Of a DNA stretch of 64,000 nt, positions 56,292-64,000 are shown in pieces. The notes under the pieces are model-generated. The model was not told the DNA's origin, did not search any database, and saw only the letters and a list, made by a program, of their open reading frames with translations. Numbering within the stretch: the first letter of the stretch is position 1; the number at the start of each line of letters is the position of its first letter. Source of the DNA: Flavobacterium soyangense (GTDB lineage: Bacteria > Bacteroidota > Bacteroidia > Flavobacteriales > Flavobacteriaceae); contig NZ_JADHEC010000004.1 in NCBI RefSeq assembly GCF_015277675.1, forward strand, positions 62,001-126,000, read 5' to 3'. A program made the position numbers and the translations under genes.

Positions 56292-56702
56292 ATGAGAGTA
56301 ACCATTTCAAGAAAAGCCCATTTTAATGCGGCACATCGATTGTATCGAAAAGATTGGACTTTCGAGCAAAACGATGCTGTTTTTGGCAAATGCAATAATC
56401 CTAATTTTCACGGGCACAACTATGAATTAATTGTTAGTATAACTGGAAAAATTAATCCCGAAACCGGTTATGTGATGGATATTAAGGATTTAAGTGATTT
56501 GATTTTAGAAGAAGTAGAAAAGCCTTTTGACCATAAAAACCTGAATCTTGATGTTCCCGAATTTGAAAATCTAAATCCAACTGCCGAAAATATTGTGGTA
56601 GTCATATGGAATAAAATTAGAAAAAGGATAAAACCGGAATTAGATTTAGAAGTTGTTTTATATGAAACGCCTCGAAATTTTGTAACTTATAAAGGAGAAT
56701 AA
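56292..56702 (+). CDS. 6-pyruvoyl-tetrahydropterin synthase/QueD family
   Basis: 136 residues. Zinc His in FNAAHRLYR and FHGHNYEL; the catalytic Cys in FGKCNNPNF; GYVMDIKDL and FDHKNLNLDVP; a terminal TPRNFVTYKG stretch with Glu before it. It may make 6-carboxytetrahydropterin (QueD, for queuosine) or act in pterin synthesis; the motifs alone do not settle this. Its stop overlaps the next start by one base. Confidence 0.9.
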   Translation: MRVTISRKAHFNAAHRLYRKDWTFEQNDAVFGKCNNPNFHGHNYELIVSITGKINPETGYVMDIKDLSDLILEEVEKPFDHKNLNLDVPEFENLNPTAENIVVVIWNKIRKRIKPELDLEVVLYETPRNFVTYKGE

Positions 56703-57157
56703 TGGGACTACAAGTAGGAGATAAAATCCCCAATTTTTCAGCAAAAGATAATGATGGTAATGATTTTGAAAGCGCATCCATCATTGGTAAAAAACCTGTT
56801 GTTTTTTATTTTTATCCAAAAGACAATACGCCAGGTTGCACCGCTCAAGCTTGCAGTTTTCGAGATAAATATGAAGATTTTAAAGATTTAGGAGCCGAAG
56901 TTATTGGCATCAGCAGTGATAGCATTGCTTCTCACGAAAAATTTATTCAGAGATATAAGTTACCCTTTATTTTGCTTTCGGATTCTGATAAAAAAATTAG
57001 GAATCTTTTTGGCGTAAAGCCTAATTTATTTGGTCTTCTTCCCGGCAGAGTAACATATGTGGTTGATAAAAATGGAATAATCCAATTGGTTTTTGATAGT
57101 TTAGTGGCTACAAATCATATTCCCAGAGCATTAGAAATAATTAAGAAATTAGTATAA
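56702..57157 (+). CDS. bcp: Peroxiredoxin of the BCP/PrxQ group
   Basis: 151 residues. PKDNTPGCTAQACSF (about 40-54) has the peroxidatic Cys (TPGCT) and, five residues on, the resolving Cys of the PrxQ type. GISSDSIASHEKFIQRYKLPF and PGRVTYVVDKNG complete the thioredoxin-like fold. It reduces peroxides in the cytoplasm. Confidence 0.95.
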   Translation: MGLQVGDKIPNFSAKDNDGNDFESASIIGKKPVVFYFYPKDNTPGCTAQACSFRDKYEDFKDLGAEVIGISSDSIASHEKFIQRYKLPFILLSDSDKKIRNLFGVKPNLFGLLPGRVTYVVDKNGIIQLVFDSLVATNHIPRALEIIKKLV

Positions 57158-57160
57158 ATA

Positions 57161-58129
57161 ATGAATTATAATATATACCCATTACAATTTGAGCCCATTT
57201 TAAAAGAAAGAATTTGGGGCGGAACGAAGTTAAAATCAATTCTAAATAAACCCATTATTTCTGATATTACTGGTGAAAGCTGGGAAATATCAACTGTTGA
57301 AGGTGATGTAAGTGTGGTTTCTAATGGAGTTCTAGCAGGAAAATCACTCAACGAATTGATTGATTCATATCCGGAAGATATATTAGGAACGGACGTTTAC
57401 AAGCGATTTGGCAAACAATTTCCATTACTTTTTAAATATCTTGATGCTCGCGAAGATTTATCTATACAAGTACATCCTAATGATGAATTAGCCAAAAAGC
57501 GTCATAATTCTTTTGGAAAAACTGAAATGTGGTATGTCCTGCAGGCCGATGAAAATGCCAGAATAATTGTTGGATTTAAAGAGAATTCCAATGCCAATGA
57601 ATATGTTGAAAATCTAAAAAACAAAACACTGCTTACTATTCTTGATGAGGTGAAAGTAAAAAAGGGAGATGTTTTCTTTCTGGAAACCGGAACGGTTCAC
57701 GCCATTGGTGCTGGATTGGTTATTGCCGAAATCCAGCAAACATCGGATATTACGTATCGTTTGTATGATTTTGAAAGAGTTGACAGTCAGGGAAATTCAA
57801 GGGAATTACATGTTGATTTAGCTTTAGAAGCTATTAATTACAATAAAATAGATACTGAAAAAAGTTACAACACCACTCTAAATCAATCAAATACCGTTGT
57901 GAATTGTCCTTATTTCACCACTAACTTTCTACCATTAGATGGAAAAGTTGAAGTAAACAAAACGGGAAATACATTTACGGTTTATATGTGTGTAGAGGGT
58001 AATTTTGAAATAGAATGCAACAATACAAAATTTCAATATAAAAAAGGAGATACTATTTTAATCCCTGCTAGCTTGAAGGCTTTTATTCTCAATGGAAAAG
58101 CTTCAATTTTAGAAATTTATATTTCATAG
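57161..58129 (+). CDS. manA: Mannose-6-phosphate isomerase, class I
   Basis: 322 residues, the short Bacillus-type ManA. It interconverts fructose-6-P and mannose-6-P. WGGTKLKSIL at the start; the zinc site QVHPNDELA (about 103-111) with Glu in KTEMWYVL; a further His in TGTVHAIGAGLVIAEIQQ; catalytic Arg in TYRLYDFER. It supplies mannose for GDP-sugars and polysaccharides. Last gene of the idi run. Confidence 0.93.
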   Translation: MNYNIYPLQFEPILKERIWGGTKLKSILNKPIISDITGESWEISTVEGDVSVVSNGVLAGKSLNELIDSYPEDILGTDVYKRFGKQFPLLFKYLDAREDLSIQVHPNDELAKKRHNSFGKTEMWYVLQADENARIIVGFKENSNANEYVENLKNKTLLTILDEVKVKKGDVFFLETGTVHAIGAGLVIAEIQQTSDITYRLYDFERVDSQGNSRELHVDLALEAINYNKIDTEKSYNTTLNQSNTVVNCPYFTTNFLPLDGKVEVNKTGNTFTVYMCVEGNFEIECNNTKFQYKKGDTILIPASLKAFILNGKASILEIYIS

Positions 58130-58152
58130 TCGGTAATAGAAAGATTATATGT

Positions 58153-58160
58153 ACTTTTGC
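58153..58160 (+). promoter_or_regulatory. -7 element of the small helical protein gene
   Basis: TACTTTTG, a perfect TAnnTTTG, 28 bases before ATG 58188. It overlaps the start of the longer open frame at 58149, which supports the inner ATG. Confidence 0.5.
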
Positions 58161-58187
58161 AATCGCAAATTAAAATTAAAAAATAAA

Positions 58188-58457
58188 ATGGCAAACGTTA
58201 AGAATTTAAAAAAAGACATCAACTACGTTTTAGGAGATATTATTGAAGCAGTTTACTTGTTTGAAATTTCTACTACAGGAAAACCAACAACAGAAACTAA
58301 CGCTTTAATCGATGAAGCAATAGCAGCTTTTGATACTTTGATTACAAAAGTAAACGCTAAAAAAGTTGAAGATAAAAAAGCCCACTTCAAACAAATCAAT
58401 GTTGAATTGGAACAAACTGCAAATCAATTGATTGCTAAAATCAACGAATTACAGTAA
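58188..58457 (+). CDS. Conserved small helical protein, function unknown
   Basis: 89 residues from ATG 58188; I rejected a 13-residue extension. It is all-helical by composition, with many Lys, Ala, Glu and Asn residues (KKDINYVLGDIIEAVYLFE, DEAIAAFDTLITKVN, NVELEQTANQLIAKINEL), no signal and no membrane segment. It carries its own promoter and lies just before tRNA-Thr. I do not recognise a family with a known function. Confidence 0.75.
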   Translation: MANVKNLKKDINYVLGDIIEAVYLFEISTTGKPTTETNALIDEAIAAFDTLITKVNAKKVEDKKAHFKQINVELEQTANQLIAKINELQ

Positions 58458-58486
58458 AAAAAGTCAATAAAAAGGTCTGATTTTTT

Positions 58487-58516
58487 TTGGAAAATTAAAA
58501 TTCAGACTTATATTTG
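58487..58516 (+). promoter_or_regulatory. tRNA-Thr promoter
   Basis: TTG (58487-58489), 19 bases, TATATTTG (58509-58516): a perfect consensus, 15 bases before the tRNA. Confidence 0.82.
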
Positions 58517-58531
58517 CAAACGTAATGAGTC

Positions 58532-58605
58532 GCCAGCGTAGCTCAGTTGGCTAGAGCAGCTGATTTGTAATCAGCAGGTCGTGGGTTCGAGTCCCTCCGC
58601 CGGCT
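58532..58605 (+). tRNA. tRNA-Thr (anticodon TGT)
   Basis: 74 bases. Anticodon stem GCTGA/TCAGC around TTTGTAA, T-loop TTCGAGT, D-arm GCTC/GAGC. Two mismatches are present: A4-C69 in the acceptor GCCAGCG/CGCCGGC and T50-T64 in the T-stem. CCA is not encoded. Confidence 0.93.
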
Positions 58606-58612
58606 CTTTAAT

Positions 58613-58647
58613 AAAACCATCTAACATTTGTTAGGTGGTTTTTATTT
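58613..58647 (+). terminator. tRNA-Thr terminator
   Basis: AAAACCATCTAAC, loop ATTT, GTTAGGTGGTTTT and more T: a 13-pair stem with one mismatch. Confidence 0.88.
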
Positions 58648-58993
58648 TAGAATACTTTGGAATGAAAGTAAATAGAGGATCAATCGGGATTTTTTAATTT
58701 TAAACCTAAATTATTTCAGTATTTTAAGTTTAACCTACTTAATTTTCATTGACTTATTAGCAAAGCTATCATAATGATATGGACTTTTCATTAATTCTGG
58801 ATTTGGATAAATAAAGTTTTTTTGCCATGTTGAAAAGCAAAATAAATTAAGAAAAAAAAATTTAAAATTATTTTGAATAAAAAATAATAAATTAGAAATT
58901 AAGGTGTTATCAATATATAAAAGACAAATAAATTTGCTTATTAATTACAAAAGCATAACTTAGCCCACACATTATCAAAAGTTTAGCATAAAT
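58648..58993. other. 346-bp AT-rich intergenic region
   Basis: No gene, strong hairpin or consensus promoter was found. It is mostly A/T runs and probably holds the promoter of the small secreted protein that follows. Confidence 0.5.
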
Positions 58994-59323
58994 ATGGAAA
59001 AAATTGAAACGACATTAAGAAGCAATTTATCGGCATTTTTTTTCTTAACATTTATATTATTGGGCATATGCAATGCAAATTCACAAACTGTTTTTTACGA
59101 CTCCGTATGTAAACAAAAATATGCGTTGATTGATGTTCATAAAACTTACGAAAGAGTCATAGACAAAGGCTACGATTCTATTGAAATGTTTGAATACTTA
59201 GGGAATTATTATTATGAAAGTAAAGATTTTGAAAAATCTAAACTATACTTTGACATCTTATTCAAAAAATACAAATTGTCTCAGATTTCTCCAAAAAGTA
59301 TAGCGTTATACAAAACTCTTTAA
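58994..59323 (+). CDS. Small secreted TPR-like protein
   Basis: 109 residues. A signal peptide (about 12-31, ending ANSQ) and then a TPR-like helical hairpin: DVHKTYERVIDKGYDSIEMFEYLGNYYYESKDFEKSKLYFDILFKK contains the A-G-Y-F spacing of one to two repeats. Many flavobacterial envelope proteins start this way, so it might be a remnant of a larger one, but the stop is followed directly by a terminator. Function unknown. Confidence 0.65.
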   Translation: MEKIETTLRSNLSAFFFLTFILLGICNANSQTVFYDSVCKQKYALIDVHKTYERVIDKGYDSIEMFEYLGNYYYESKDFEKSKLYFDILFKKYKLSQISPKSIALYKTL

Positions 59324-59350
59324 TACTAGTAAAATTAAAATACAACAAAT

Positions 59351-59388
59351 AAAAAATGCCTCAATAATAACAATATTGAGGCATTTTC
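59351..59388. terminator. Bidirectional terminator
   Basis: AAAATGCCTCAATA (59353-59366) and TATTGAGGCATTTT (59374-59387) form a perfect 14-pair stem between convergent genes. Confidence 0.92.
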
Positions 59389-59430
59389 ATCAGAACTAAT
59401 AATCTTGGAATCCTAAATTAATTAATTTAA

Positions 59431-59958
59431 CTATTTTCCTTTTGTAGCTTTCTTCAAATCATCACCGCCTGGAATTTTCATTTTATCTGTAAGTACAGAA
59501 ATTTCACTTAGGTTAAAATTACCTGTTAATGACATCAATACGGTTTGATTTTCCTTGTTTCCGCCTTCAATAAACATCAAAAGTTCCTTGACTTGATTGT
59601 CATTTACTCCGGATTTTACCATTATTCTTACGTTTTTTCCACCATCATTTACACGCATCAATTCCTCTAACCCGGCAGTTTTAACGTACTTGTCCGCAGA
59701 CAATTTCATATCAGCAGAAACTCGGGTACTGGTTGTTGTAAACACTTTCAGGTTATCCAGCTTTTTCATCAAGTCAAAATACTGTTGGGTTTCCTTGTCA
59801 TTGGAATCTACTTTTACGCTTCCCATCATTTGGAACATTTTCTTATTGACTATTATCGAAGTCACATCGTCTTGTCCGTCATATTTATCGAAAGCCGATT
59901 GGGCAAAAAAAGCATTGGAAACTAATGTTACTACTACTGTTATTATAAATCTTTTCAT
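59431..59958 (-). CDS. DUF4252 protein
   Basis: 175 residues with a signal peptide (ending FFAQ). The body (DDVTSIIVNKKMFQMMG, LDNLKVFTTTSTRVSADM, LEELMRVNDGGKNVRIMVKSG, ELLMFIEGG, LMSLTGNFNLSEISVLTDKM) fits DUF4252, small secreted proteins found beside ECF sigma operons in Bacteroidota. It is the third gene after the sigma and anti-sigma-like genes and is a likely part of that regulon. Confidence 0.88.
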   Translation of the reverse strand: MKRFIITVVVTLVSNAFFAQSAFDKYDGQDDVTSIIVNKKMFQMMGSVKVDSNDKETQQYFDLMKKLDNLKVFTTTSTRVSADMKLSADKYVKTAGLEELMRVNDGGKNVRIMVKSGVNDNQVKELLMFIEGGNKENQTVLMSLTGNFNLSEISVLTDKMKIPGGDDLKKATKGK

Positions 59959-59969
59959 CGTTATTGTTT

Positions 59970-60422
59970 TTATTGTTGTTTAAAAATTAAGTTTTTCGAA
60001 TTCTCGTATTCCTGAATGTATTGTACGCTTTCAATTCCGGTATTTAAATGGGTTGATAGCATTGATAATGCTTTTTGTGTTTCTCTGAAAGCAATTTCCG
60101 GATTGTCATAAGTTCCTAAATCCGTATCTTGATTTACATTATTGTAATTAAAATAACTATATGTCCCAATTCCCAGCAAAACAACAACCGAAGCAGCAAT
60201 TGACAACCAAGTCAAATTTCGTTTTGTGGATTTTAATACCATTTCCTGCTCAAAATTTTGCTCTTTAGCCAGTATTAAATAATCAAAAAGAGGTTTATAT
60301 TGTTCTATATTTGGTGAAACATTTAACGAAGAAAAATAGTCTCGCAACTCTATCTCCTCGGAAATACTGGTTTCTCCCCGAAAGTATTTTTCTAAAAGAC
60401 TTTCAATTTTATTTGATTCCAT
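59970..60422 (-). CDS. Anti-sigma-factor-like membrane protein
   Basis: 150 residues: a cytoplasmic N-terminus (about 1-68; LLEKYFRGETSISEEIELRDYFSS), one membrane helix (about 72-90) and a periplasmic tail with a coiled stretch. This is the usual form of an ECF anti-sigma factor, though no zinc motif is seen. It overlaps the sigma gene by 14 bases. I infer that it holds the sigma factor at the membrane. Confidence 0.75.
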   Translation of the reverse strand: MESNKIESLLEKYFRGETSISEEIELRDYFSSLNVSPNIEQYKPLFDYLILAKEQNFEQEMVLKSTKRNLTWLSIAASVVVLLGIGTYSYFNYNNVNQDTDLGTYDNPEIAFRETQKALSMLSTHLNTGIESVQYIQEYENSKNLIFKQQ

Positions 60423-60918
60423 AACTGTGTGCTTTTGTCAAATATTCCCTGACTGTTTTTCGTGCTCTCGAAAGTGCCACGCGAATGGCAGTTTCATTCA
60501 TATCCATTATTTTAGCAATTTCCTCAAATTCATATTGTTCTATATCGCGTAACTGGATAATCAATCGTTGTTGGACCGGCAATTGATTAATGCTCTTTTC
60601 AACCCAATCCAGGCTGTCATTGTCTTCCAATATTTTTTCAAAACTTGGCTCATTATTGGCAAAATCAGTATTAACAATTTGGAGATTTCCAACTCTTTTA
60701 GATTTCAATTGATCCAAACAATAATTTTTTGTCATCGTCATTGCAAAGGCCTCAACATTATTATAATCATCTAAATTTTGGTTTCTGCTCCACAATTTTA
60801 CCAATACTTCCTGAGTCGCATCTTCCGCTTCTTCAGAGCTTATGAGCAATCGCTTTGCCAGTCTATAGACTTTGTCTTTGAAAGGAGCAATCAATTTCAC
60901 AAACTCATTTTGACCCAT
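60409..60918 (-). CDS. ECF RNA polymerase sigma factor
   Basis: 169 residues from ATG 60918 (an ATG three codons earlier is also possible). Region 2: KVYRLAKRLLISSEEAEDATQEVLVKLW (about 17-44); region 4: LPVQQRLIIQLRDIEQYEFEEIAKIMDMNETAIRVALSRAR-type helix-turn-helix (about 110-152). It is followed by the membrane protein and a DUF4252 gene, so it probably controls its own operon in response to an envelope signal. Confidence 0.92.
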   Translation of the reverse strand: MGQNEFVKLIAPFKDKVYRLAKRLLISSEEAEDATQEVLVKLWSRNQNLDDYNNVEAFAMTMTKNYCLDQLKSKRVGNLQIVNTDFANNEPSFEKILEDNDSLDWVEKSINQLPVQQRLIIQLRDIEQYEFEEIAKIMDMNETAIRVALSRARKTVREYLTKAHSYGIK

Positions 60919-61037
60919 AAAAAGCATCTATTAAAACGGTTATACAATCAAGACGAATCTAAACTATTTTTGTTACAAATTATCATTAAATAAAACTAAA
61001 ATAGGTATTTTTACGTTCAGTATATTAAAAAAGAAAT

Positions 61038-62489
61038 ATGAGAACAACCTACAAATTTATTATCGCCTTGCTTATAGCCTCTTTTACTTTTCAAAGTTGT
61101 CAAGACAATGACGATGTAGCGGCTCCAAAGAATTTAGAAGTTCAAAATTTTATCTGGAAAGGCCTAAACCTATATTACTTATGGCAAGCTGATGTCCCAA
61201 ATTTAGCTGACGATCGATTTGCAACTCAAACACAGTTGAACACCTTTTTATCAGGATATCCCGTTCCAGAAAACTTATTTGACGCATTAAGGGTAGATAA
61301 AACTATCGATAGATTCAGTTGGATTGTGAGCGATTATTTAGAATTAGAAGGACAACTTCAAGGAACGACAAACAACAATGGAGTAGAATTTGGTTTAAGC
61401 TATAAACCGTCAAGTACAACCGAAATAATTGGTTGGGTTCGTTATATCATTCCAGGTTCTAATGCTTCAACAAAAAATATCAAACGTGGCGATGTTTTTT
61501 ATGGCGTTAACGGAACCCAACTTACCATTAGCAATTACGAGACATTATTGTTTGGTTCAAACAATGACTATACCCTGAATCTAGCTGACATAAACGGCGG
61601 TGCATTTACACCAAACGGAAAATCAGTCGCCTTGACGAAAACCATTTTAGATGAAAATCCTATTTTTTTAAATAAAGTAATTGCTTCAGGTTCCCATAAA
61701 ATTGGATATTTAATGTATAACGGATTTTATGCCAATTACGACACCCGACTCAATGATGCTTTTGGCTCGCTTAAATCACAAGGAATTACTGATTTAGTGC
61801 TTGATTTAAGGTACAATGGAGGTGGTTCAATACAAACTGCAGCCAGATTAGCAAGTATGATTACAGGAACTTTCACTGGGCAAGTTTTTGCAAAGCAACA
61901 ATGGAATGCTAAAATAGAATCGTATTTTGCAGCCAACGACCCTGAATCTTTAAAAAATTACTTTACCGACAAAATAGAAACTACCGCCATAAATAGTGTT
62001 GGTATGACAAAAATTTATATTCTCACTTCAAAAAGTACTGCTTCTGCAAGTGAATTAGTGATTAACGGACTGAAACCCTACATCACCGTTGTACAAATAG
62101 GAGATGTTACTGTTGGAAAAAACGTTGGCTCAGTTACCTTATATGATTCCCCAACATTTGGAAAAGAAAACAGAAACCCAAACCATCGCTACGCAATGCA
62201 GCCCATAGTTTTGAAAATTGTTAATGGTGTAGGTTTTGGAGACTATCAAAGCGGTTTAATTCCTAACTTTGAATTAAAAGAGACTTTAAGTACTCTTGAT
62301 GTTCTTGGCAGTTCGACAGAGCCTTTATTGAGTCTTGCCATTGCGAAAATTACGGGAACAGCCAAAATTAAACAATACACACCCGGAATTCAATTTGATT
62401 ATTTTAAAGATTCAAAATCTATAAATGGCATACAAAATCAAATGTATCTTGACAAAGCCCCGGAAGGTTTATTGAAAGCTTTGGAATAA
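61038..62489 (+). CDS. S41-family peptidase lipoprotein
   Basis: 483 residues. Lipoprotein signal ending FQSC (Cys about 21). A tail-specific protease layout: N-terminal helical cap (about 35-90), PDZ-like part (about 110-190; IKRGDVFYGVNGTQL), then the S41 core with VLDLRYNGGGSIQTAARLA and STASASELVINGL (catalytic Ser near 334) and a Lys in VGKNVGSV about 25 residues on. An envelope protease; substrate unknown. It diverges from the ECF operon. Confidence 0.92.
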   Translation: MRTTYKFIIALLIASFTFQSCQDNDDVAAPKNLEVQNFIWKGLNLYYLWQADVPNLADDRFATQTQLNTFLSGYPVPENLFDALRVDKTIDRFSWIVSDYLELEGQLQGTTNNNGVEFGLSYKPSSTTEIIGWVRYIIPGSNASTKNIKRGDVFYGVNGTQLTISNYETLLFGSNNDYTLNLADINGGAFTPNGKSVALTKTILDENPIFLNKVIASGSHKIGYLMYNGFYANYDTRLNDAFGSLKSQGITDLVLDLRYNGGGSIQTAARLASMITGTFTGQVFAKQQWNAKIESYFAANDPESLKNYFTDKIETTAINSVGMTKIYILTSKSTASASELVINGLKPYITVVQIGDVTVGKNVGSVTLYDSPTFGKENRNPNHRYAMQPIVLKIVNGVGFGDYQSGLIPNFELKETLSTLDVLGSSTEPLLSLAIAKITGTAKIKQYTPGIQFDYFKDSKSINGIQNQMYLDKAPEGLLKALE

Positions 62490-62502
62490 AATTATAAACC
62501 AT

Positions 62503-62543
62503 AAAAAAACGAGGCTTTCATTACTGAAAGCCTCGTCTTTTTT
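62503..62543. terminator. Bidirectional terminator
   Basis: ACGAGGCTTTCA (62509-62520), loop TTAC, TGAAAGCCTCGT (62525-62536), with A7 before and T6 after; between the S41 gene and the convergent receptor gene. Confidence 0.93.
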
Positions 62544-62557
62544 AATTCAAATTGAAA

Positions 62558-64000
62558 TTACAAATTAAAAGCCAATCCTACTTTGAAGTTTCGTCCAAGC
62601 GCGCTGTAGCCTGCATTTTCGACAAAATCAGCATTCAAAATATTATTTACTGTTCCAAAAATAGTCAACCTATTTTTTACCAATTCACATCGAATGGTAG
62701 CGTTTACTAATTGGTAAGAACCCAAAACAACATTCTGTATCGCATATGTATTCCCATCAAAAAAAACGTCTTTTCTGCTGTCAACATATTGATAACTTAC
62801 ATTTAAAAAGGCTCTCTTATTAATCTGAAAATCCAAAGAAGAATTCACTTTATGTTTCGGAATCAAACGATCCAAGGCTTCATCTACTTGTGTAAAAGTG
62901 TAATTGGAAATCCATTTGATGTTTTCACTGATGGCAAAAGTGATTTCGGTTTCTATCCCTTTGGCTTTATTGGTTCCGTCTATGTTGATGTATTTATAGG
63001 CAGGCGAAAACCCGATAAAATTAGCTTGTTTCCGATAAAATCCCACTACCGAAAATTGGAGTTTTTTATCCAAAAGTTGCGTTTCAAAACCAGTCTCTAT
63101 GGTCGAGTTTTTTTCTGGTGTCAAATTAGAGTTTCCAAATTCAGAATACAATTGATACAAACTTGGAGTCACAAAAGCAGTGCTATATGAAGCCAATATT
63201 TTCAACGGAATGGCTTTGAAATCATACGAAGGATTTACATTATAAACCAACTGATTTCCGTATTCGCTATGAATATTCAAACGTGCGCCAGCATTGACAT
63301 TCAACCCAAAATCCGAGGTAAAAACTCCATTAACATATGGATCAATCATATTGAATTTAGTGGTTTCCTTTGCAATATTCCCGTATGGAGTTTCGCTATT
63401 CATATCGAAAAACTGATATTGAACTCCAGTAACTAAAAATAATGATTTAGAAAACTCATATTTATTGTACCCATCAACATTCACGTTTCTAGAATCGTAT
63501 TGCGAAAATCCAACTGTTCCGGAATAACTGTCTAATTCATTATAAGAACGAGTTATTTTATTGAAACTGGAATTCAGGATAAATTGGCCATTGTTATACT
63601 TGTATTTTGGCATAAAACCAAATCGAAATTGCTCTGTTTTTGAATTATTCGCACTAACATCGTTTGTTCCCGTGTTGTCAAAACCACCATCATAATCATT
63701 GTTGATTTTGTCGAAATTTCCAAAAAAATCCAAAGTTATTTTCTCCGAAGCTTTATAACCCAATTTAGTTAAATAATTGATTCTCGAAAAACGATCATAT
63801 TCATATTTAACACCTCCATTCGGCGGAGCAATTTGTGATATTCCATTAGTTTCTGTGCTGTTCAAAGAGGCAAAATAATTCAATTTTTTCACGTTTCCAT
63901 TCACTGAAAATCCTTGATTTAAATCCTCTAAACTTGTTTTTTTATCAGTTGAAGTATTGTTGGTTCCCGCATTAAAATAAGCATTTCCCTGAATTGCCTT
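62558..64000 (-). CDS. TonB-dependent outer-membrane receptor (5' part outside window)
   Basis: The frame is open from the right edge through 481 codons to the stop at 62558, so the signal peptide and plug are missing. What remains is the C-terminal part of a 22-strand barrel: alternating strands such as FGFMPKYKYNNGQFILNSSF, the receptor motif IETGFETQLLDKKLQFSVVGFYR, and a terminal strand NFKVGLAFNL ending after a hydrophobic residue. It is BtuB/CirA-like in arrangement. The ligand (cobalamin, siderophore or other) cannot be told without the upstream region. Confidence 0.9.
   Translation of the reverse strand, partial: KAIQGNAYFNAGTNNTSTDKKTSLEDLNQGFSVNGNVKKLNYFASLNSTETNGISQIAPPNGGVKYEYDRFSRINYLTKLGYKASEKITLDFFGNFDKINNDYDGGFDNTGTNDVSANNSKTEQFRFGFMPKYKYNNGQFILNSSFNKITRSYNELDSYSGTVGFSQYDSRNVNVDGYNKYEFSKSLFLVTGVQYQFFDMNSETPYGNIAKETTKFNMIDPYVNGVFTSDFGLNVNAGARLNIHSEYGNQLVYNVNPSYDFKAIPLKILASYSTAFVTPSLYQLYSEFGNSNLTPEKNSTIETGFETQLLDKKLQFSVVGFYRKQANFIGFSPAYKYINIDGTNKAKGIETEITFAISENIKWISNYTFTQVDEALDRLIPKHKVNSSLDFQINKRAFLNVSYQYVDSRKDVFFDGNTYAIQNVVLGSYQLVNATIRCELVKNRLTIFGTVNNILNADFVENAGYSALGRNFKVGLAFNL

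Noticed and set aside
1-64000. CRISPR array, intact insertion sequence, integrase, prophage or rRNA
   Set aside because: I saw no spaced direct repeats, transposase or phage motifs, or rRNA sequence; the only repeat elements are the small non-coding ones listed.

Overview
The window is AT-rich DNA (roughly one third G+C by eye) from a member of the Bacteroidota, most likely a Flavobacterium or close relative. The evidence is the gene families (DUF4252 next to an ECF sigma factor, DUF5362, DUF2805, a TonB-dependent receptor, split transketolase, a Bacteroidota-type sugar transferase), the near absence of Shine-Dalgarno sequences, and many promoters of the Bacteroidota type TTG-N19/20-TAnnTTTG. 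No rRNA, CRISPR array, intact insertion sequence or prophage is visible.

Layout. (1) 1-8149, minus strand: a sensory block with two candidate nitric-oxide receptors. A FIST-domain (NosP-like) protein is translationally coupled to a giant seven-PAS hybrid histidine kinase. It is followed by an H-NOX haem protein paired with an HNOBA/PAS sensor that runs off the left edge. (2) 8949-30836, plus strand: a Wzx/Wzy-type exopolysaccharide locus. It holds UDP-glucuronate and UDP-xylose synthesis, an Hpt protein, a lone receiver, a pseudo-receiver/sugar-transferase fusion, a TolC-like protein, a GumC-like co-polymerase with a degenerate kinase domain, flippase, polymerase, five glycosyltransferases, two acyltransferases, a decayed phosphoribosyltransferase gene, and a closing trio (gluconate-dehydrogenase subunit-3-like, GMC oxidoreductase, YncE-like propeller). 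(3) 31000-38500: small membrane proteins, a cation transporter, aquaporin, a broken alkB, a sterol-desaturase-family enzyme, an M61-like peptidase and lipoproteins. (4) 38600-44600: a tRNA cluster (Leu-GAG, Lys-CTT, two Lys-TTT), aroK, a phosphoribosyltransferase, an S4 protein, an FKBP lipoprotein, transketolase halves and two rhodaneses. (5) 44800-50750: a ferritin-like protein and a five-gene envelope operon (LolA-like protein, two FtsX permeases, LolD-like ATPase, beta-barrel). (6) 50800-58600: cyclophilin, glyoxalase-like protein, sulfurtransferase, a palindromic repeat element, a glycogen-synthase-like enzyme, MsrB-MsrA with a broken signal peptide, and the idi / PTPS / peroxiredoxin / manA operon, then tRNA-Thr. 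(7) 59000-64000: an ECF sigma operon, an S41 protease and a TonB-dependent receptor cut by the right edge.

The most interesting picture is the junction of (1) and (2). Two candidate NO sensors, a long phosphorelay kinase, a free Hpt protein, a free receiver and a phosphorylation-dead receiver fused to the initiating sugar transferase lie side by side. This suggests that exopolysaccharide output is tied to NO or redox sensing. That link is inferred from gene neighbourhood and from known H-NOX/NosP biology; it is not shown by sequence. Other points worth a look are an amber codon inside the MsrBA lipoprotein signal peptide, several decaying genes, a 223-bp nested inverted-repeat element, and the LolA/FtsX/beta-barrel operon.
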